This document shows, piece after piece, positions 60,487-64,000 of a DNA stretch of 64,000 bases. The notes under the pieces were generated by a model that was given only the letters and a program-made list of their open reading frames with translations, was not told the origin of the DNA and ran no database searches. The DNA is from Chamaecyparis obtusa. Taxonomy: Eukaryota > Streptophyta > Pinopsida > Cupressales > Cupressaceae. The position numbers and the translations under genes are program-made. Location of the stretch: NCBI GenBank assembly GCA_027943335.1, contig BSBK01009272.1, positions 250,501 to 314,500 of the forward strand. The letters are read 5' to 3'. Every line of letters begins with the position of its first letter. Within the stretch, counting starts at the first letter, position 1.

Positions 60487-63168
60487 TTATGTGTTCAAAT
60501 TGACTGGCTTTGTTGGCTCAATCAATACAGATGATCTATCCTGAAAATAACTTGGCAAGTTATTAAGTACCCCATCCTTAGGTGCCTCAAAGAGGTTTTC
60601 ACCCTCGGATGCGTCATTTCTTTTTACTATTTTTGGTTCTGATACCGCCACAAAGTGGTTTTCGCCATCAAACCTATTTTTCTTTTTTTCTTTCTCTTTT
60701 ATTTTAAGACTGATGTACTTAATATCAGGCTCTGTCATGCTGGTTGTTGGTTCACTGGTGGAAGAAGCCACGGGTTCAAGAGCATTCAGATAGCAGGCAA
60801 TTTTGTAATCATTCTGAAAGGTGAGGAATGTAGGCTCTTGATGGCATTGAGACTAGTCAATTAGGTCAAAGTGAACAAGGGGTAGGTCAATGACTGGTTC
60901 AATGTTGTTTATGCGAAAGGTGTCATCTCTAGTGACCATATGATCAGAGTTCATCAAGTCTTCTCCTAAGATACCTGAATTAGGACTCATCCTATCAAAC
61001 GAAGCATCATCCACTAAGGCAATTTGAGGAGTACGATCCTCTAGTCCTACACTAGGCTCGTTAGCCGCATCAGGTTGGGTACTATAAGCATGGACAATAT
61101 CTACGTCCAGATCAACTGTTGCATCTGAAAGTGAGTCCCATTCATATTCATGGGAGTCTATGTCTGAGTCATCATTTGGGCCTCGTGATGTAGAAGCCTC
61201 AAGGTTAGGAAGGGTTTCCCCTTCTCTAGTGCTAGCATTGGTACTATCCGTCGTAGCTAGGATAGCAACACTTTCCATTGTCGATCTAGCAGTCATACAG
61301 TCACTATCTGTCGCAGCTGGGATAGTAGGGCTGTCAAGTATCAAATCTATGGAATCTCCCCAAAGGAGATTCATTGAGGGCACCCAATCATCAGACACAT
61401 CTTGTTGATTAGAAAGATCGGGCGTATAGTTTGAGTCATTGTCACTGTTTGTCACAGCTGGGACAGGGACACCTTTTTTTTTTTTATTCTCAAAACCTAA
61501 GCCAACCATGGACTTATTCTTTCCTCTAAAAAGAGCATGATCGAGAGGCTCAGCTTTAGCATCTAGCCTATGGCTAAGGGGACCATATCCAGGATACCCC
61601 ATATTCTTAACCATTGTATACCCTTTCCCATAAACTTCAGGTGGAGGAGCAAAATGCTCATTGTGCTTGTATTTTTCCTCGTGATAGATCCAGTCCCTTA
61701 TGGCAACTTCCTCTTTCTCTTCCTGAATGGGGACCAAAGACTCAACAAATTTCCCAAATAATGTCATTGCCGATGATGAAGGTTTCGTACTTGGTGATGG
61801 TCTCCCATAAGACCTAGGAGAGATTGGCATGTTTGTAAAAGAATCAATTTTATAATCTCCCATCCCAAGATCTATGGTCTTGAACTTTTGCTTGCATTGT
61901 CCAAGTGAACTACTAGGACTGTCAGCTTCCCTATTCAAAGGTACATGTGATCCAGCAGAAATGTTATTAACTGATAAGGCGCTATCTCTAAGGATGCAAA
62001 TTTCTACACCGTTATGGGGAAACTTAACACACTGGTGATATGTTGATGGGACTGCTTGCATTTCATGAATCCATGGCCTACCTAGCAAAATGTTGTAGGC
62101 TAAAGGTCCAACATCAACAATTTGAAATAAGATATCTTTTTCTACTGGACCAATGCGAATATGCAAAATGGCCAATCCCTTAGAACTTCTTTCTGCTTCG
62201 TCATATGCTTTGATTGTGATCCTTTTCCTTGTGTCAATGACGTTCTCGAAATATCCTAGAGCCAAAAACAAACTCAGGGTACAAATATTGAGCCCCGCAC
62301 CCCCATCTATCAGTACACGCCTGACACAGGTTTTATGAATCATGACTTTGATGTGTAAGGCCAAGTTATGTGGGTGATTGATGGATTTGTCATCTTCTTC
62401 TGAGAAGGTGAGGTAATTGGGGCTAGGCAAATGGTTGACCATGTTTTGGAATTGATCAATATCTAAGTTGTTAGGGACATTGGCTGCTCGCAAAGCATCC
62501 TCAAGGACGTGCTTGTGCTTAGGAGATAATTCTAAAAGCTCAAAAATGGAAATCTGTGCGGGTGTACGTTGTAGCTGGTCAATAAGATTATAATTGGAAT
62601 CAGGACCAACGACAGATTTAGGAGGAACGCCTTTAGACATGGGCTGCTTAGACTTGCTAGTGCTGGGACCTTTGATGATAATGGGCGCTTGGGCTTGGCC
62701 CCTAGTGACAGCATTGAGGGACTGGGGCATTCTTTGTGAGTGAGGACCTCTTATCACCACAGCAGGTCTTTCATTAGTCATAGGAGTTGAGTCCACATTA
62801 TGTCCATAGGGATCTTTCCCTCTCATCATGTTGACACCATCATCCACAACTTCAAGCATGTTAATAACGTTCTCTGCATTTGTGTAGGTGTAGTTGATAG
62901 CCGCCTTGCCATTCTTATTGTTAGAATTCTCTCCTTTCTCATATTTAGGCAAGGGCTCTTTAAAGGCTTTATGATCCGCATTAGTGGTTAACCCATCCAC
63001 TTGTAATTGTCCTTTTTCAATAAGGTCTTGGACAAGATGCTTGAGTTTAAAACAATTTTCTATGTCGTGTCCAATCCCATTATGGAAAATGCAAAAAGCC
63101 TTCGCATCCCACCAATGAGGTAAAGGATCCGGTATATGATGTTTTGTAGGATCCTGTGGGTGTGCCAA
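60487..63168 (-). pseudogene. gag C-terminus and protease of second Tat element
   Basis: Open for 771 codons from 63168 to TAG 60853, then in the same frame to TAA 60487. It starts with the gag zinc motif CIFHNGIGHDIENC and KHLVQDLIEKGQL. Protease core at about 62340-61980: VRRVLIDGGAGLNICTLSLF (DGG in place of DSG), ILHIRIGPVEKDILFQIVDV, YNILLGRPWIHEM. The linkers are long and acidic. TAG 60853 is flanked by otherwise continuous sequence. A frameshift separates this from gag at about 63175. Confidence 0.88.
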
Positions 63169-63179
63169 ATTATGAGCAA

Positions 63180-64000
63180 CTAATGTCTTAAAACATCCGC
63201 ATAAGATTCTCCCAATTTGGTAAATTGTCTTTTCTCCGTTTTAGATCTCCTTTGATACTTAGGTTTGTCTTGTTGTGTTGAAGACATTTGCAGCTTCATA
63301 GCTTGAACTGCATGAGAGAGGTTAAGAACTCCTTCATTTTTGACTTGAGATGAGTCAACAACTCCATCGTTGACCACTTGCTTATTTTTGTTCCAATAGG
63401 AGTTCTTTTTGTCCTTGTTACCATTAGTATTGTTATTTTGGCTATTGTTGTTATTTGTTGGTTTAGCCAAAATTCTTTGTTCTTTTAGGACATCCTCAAT
63501 GCGACATGCCACCTCTACCATAGTATCAAATGAATTAAATGGGATTTTCTTGACTTCATATCTTAGTTCTAGTATTAGATTGCTCACAATGATATCAATT
63601 CTCTCCTCTTCAGGAATTGTCCTTGGGTATTTTGAACACAATTGCCTCCATCGTTGTAAAAATGTGACAAAAGATTCCCCTTGATTTTGCTTGAGTTTGC
63701 ACAAATCAAACATTGTGACCGACCTAGATAAGTTGTAAGCAAAATGCTGAACAAACCTTTGGACAAGTTCTTTAAATGTTTTTATTGGAGGGGAAAGGTT
63801 GGTGAACCATTCCATGGCTTGACCTTTTAAACTCTTTGGGAATAATCTCATCAAGTAGGAGTCTTCATGGTGAAAGGAAAAACTCATTATGTAGAACTGT
63901 CGAACATGGTCGTGAGGGTCACCAGTGCCATCATATTTGTCATATGTTGGGAAATCAACTTTCTTAGGGAATTCTACCATCACCACACTTTTGTCAATGG
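63180..64000 (-). pseudogene. gag core of the second Tat element, cut by window end
   Basis: Capsid-type gag: DKYDGTGDPHDHVRQFYIMS, RLFPKSLKGQAMEWFTNL, FKELVQRFVQHFAYN, KQNQGESFVTFLQRWRQL. Asn-rich stretch, then basic tail and TAG at 63180-63182. The frame is still open at the window edge, so the start lies beyond 64000. Confidence 0.9.

Larger units (their letters stand above)
55396..64000 (-). mobile_element. second Tat-type Ty3/gypsy element, cut by window end
   Basis: Minus strand: gag (open at the window edge), gag zinc region, protease, RT, gRNH, aRNH, INT, spacer, polypurine tract, 3' LTR. Inserted in segment B: B matches A up to GCAAGATGCACC and the LTR starts right after (55396). 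The candidate target duplication is GCACC (55391-55395); its partner lies outside the window. Several stops and a frameshift, but less decayed than the giant element. Confidence 0.93.

Overview
The window is nuclear DNA of a seed plant with a large, transposon-packed genome. A gymnosperm or conifer-like genome is my best guess, but that is inference. The reasons are one split nuclear gene for the organellar DNA gyrase B subunit surrounded by decayed LTR retrotransposons of several lineages, LINE, TRIM and Mutator-like remnants, very AT-rich spacers and long dinucleotide microsatellites. No prokaryotic, organellar or CRISPR features were seen.

Layout. 1-2.5 kb: decayed Ty1/copia pol with polypurine tract and 3' LTR (+). 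5.5-7.0 kb: six consecutive 3' exons of a gyrB gene (+) with an open frame and canonical splice sites; the upstream exons are not in the window, so the copia remnant probably lies in an intron or in a 5' truncation. 7.85-8.35 kb: inverted-repeat (MITE-like) element. 8.8-9.3 kb: LINE RNase H remnant. 9.85-16.24 kb: Ty3/gypsy chromovirus (-) with both LTRs, PBS, gag, PR, RT, INT and chromodomain, broken everywhere. 16.24-16.6 kb: TRIM-like element (-). 19-19.9 kb: LINE ORF1 remnant (+). 20.0-20.8 kb: dispersed repeat with a second copy at 53.0-53.8 kb. 24.75-25.6 kb: recent 427-bp tandem duplication. 26.4-28.2 kb: extreme AT-rich stretch. 30.7-35.5 kb: segment with an armadillo-repeat gene fragment. 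It is paralogous to 53.9-55.4 kb and is interrupted by a 2.6-kb Mutator-type foldback element with 655-bp TIRs and a 9-bp target duplication.

37.8-53.0 kb is the most unusual object. It is a 15.2-kb Tat/Ogre-like gypsy element with TG...CA ends and a perfect 5-bp target duplication, but its two ends are inverted copies of the same 452 bp instead of direct LTRs. Its apparent 5' LTR is about 7.3 kb. The U3 part holds two long accessory reading frames of unknown function and a set of hairpin repeats, ahead of a TATA box, polyA signal and tRNA primer site. In pol, an archaeal-type RNase H lies between protease and RT, while the RNase H after RT looks degenerate. Nearly all in-frame stops are TAG.

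55.4-64 kb: a second Tat-type gypsy element (-), running off the right edge, inserted into the second copy of the armadillo segment. It has the usual PR-RT-RNH-aRNH-INT order and a 984-bp 3' LTR. Apart from gyrB, all coding sequence seen belongs to, or was carried by, mobile elements and is broken.
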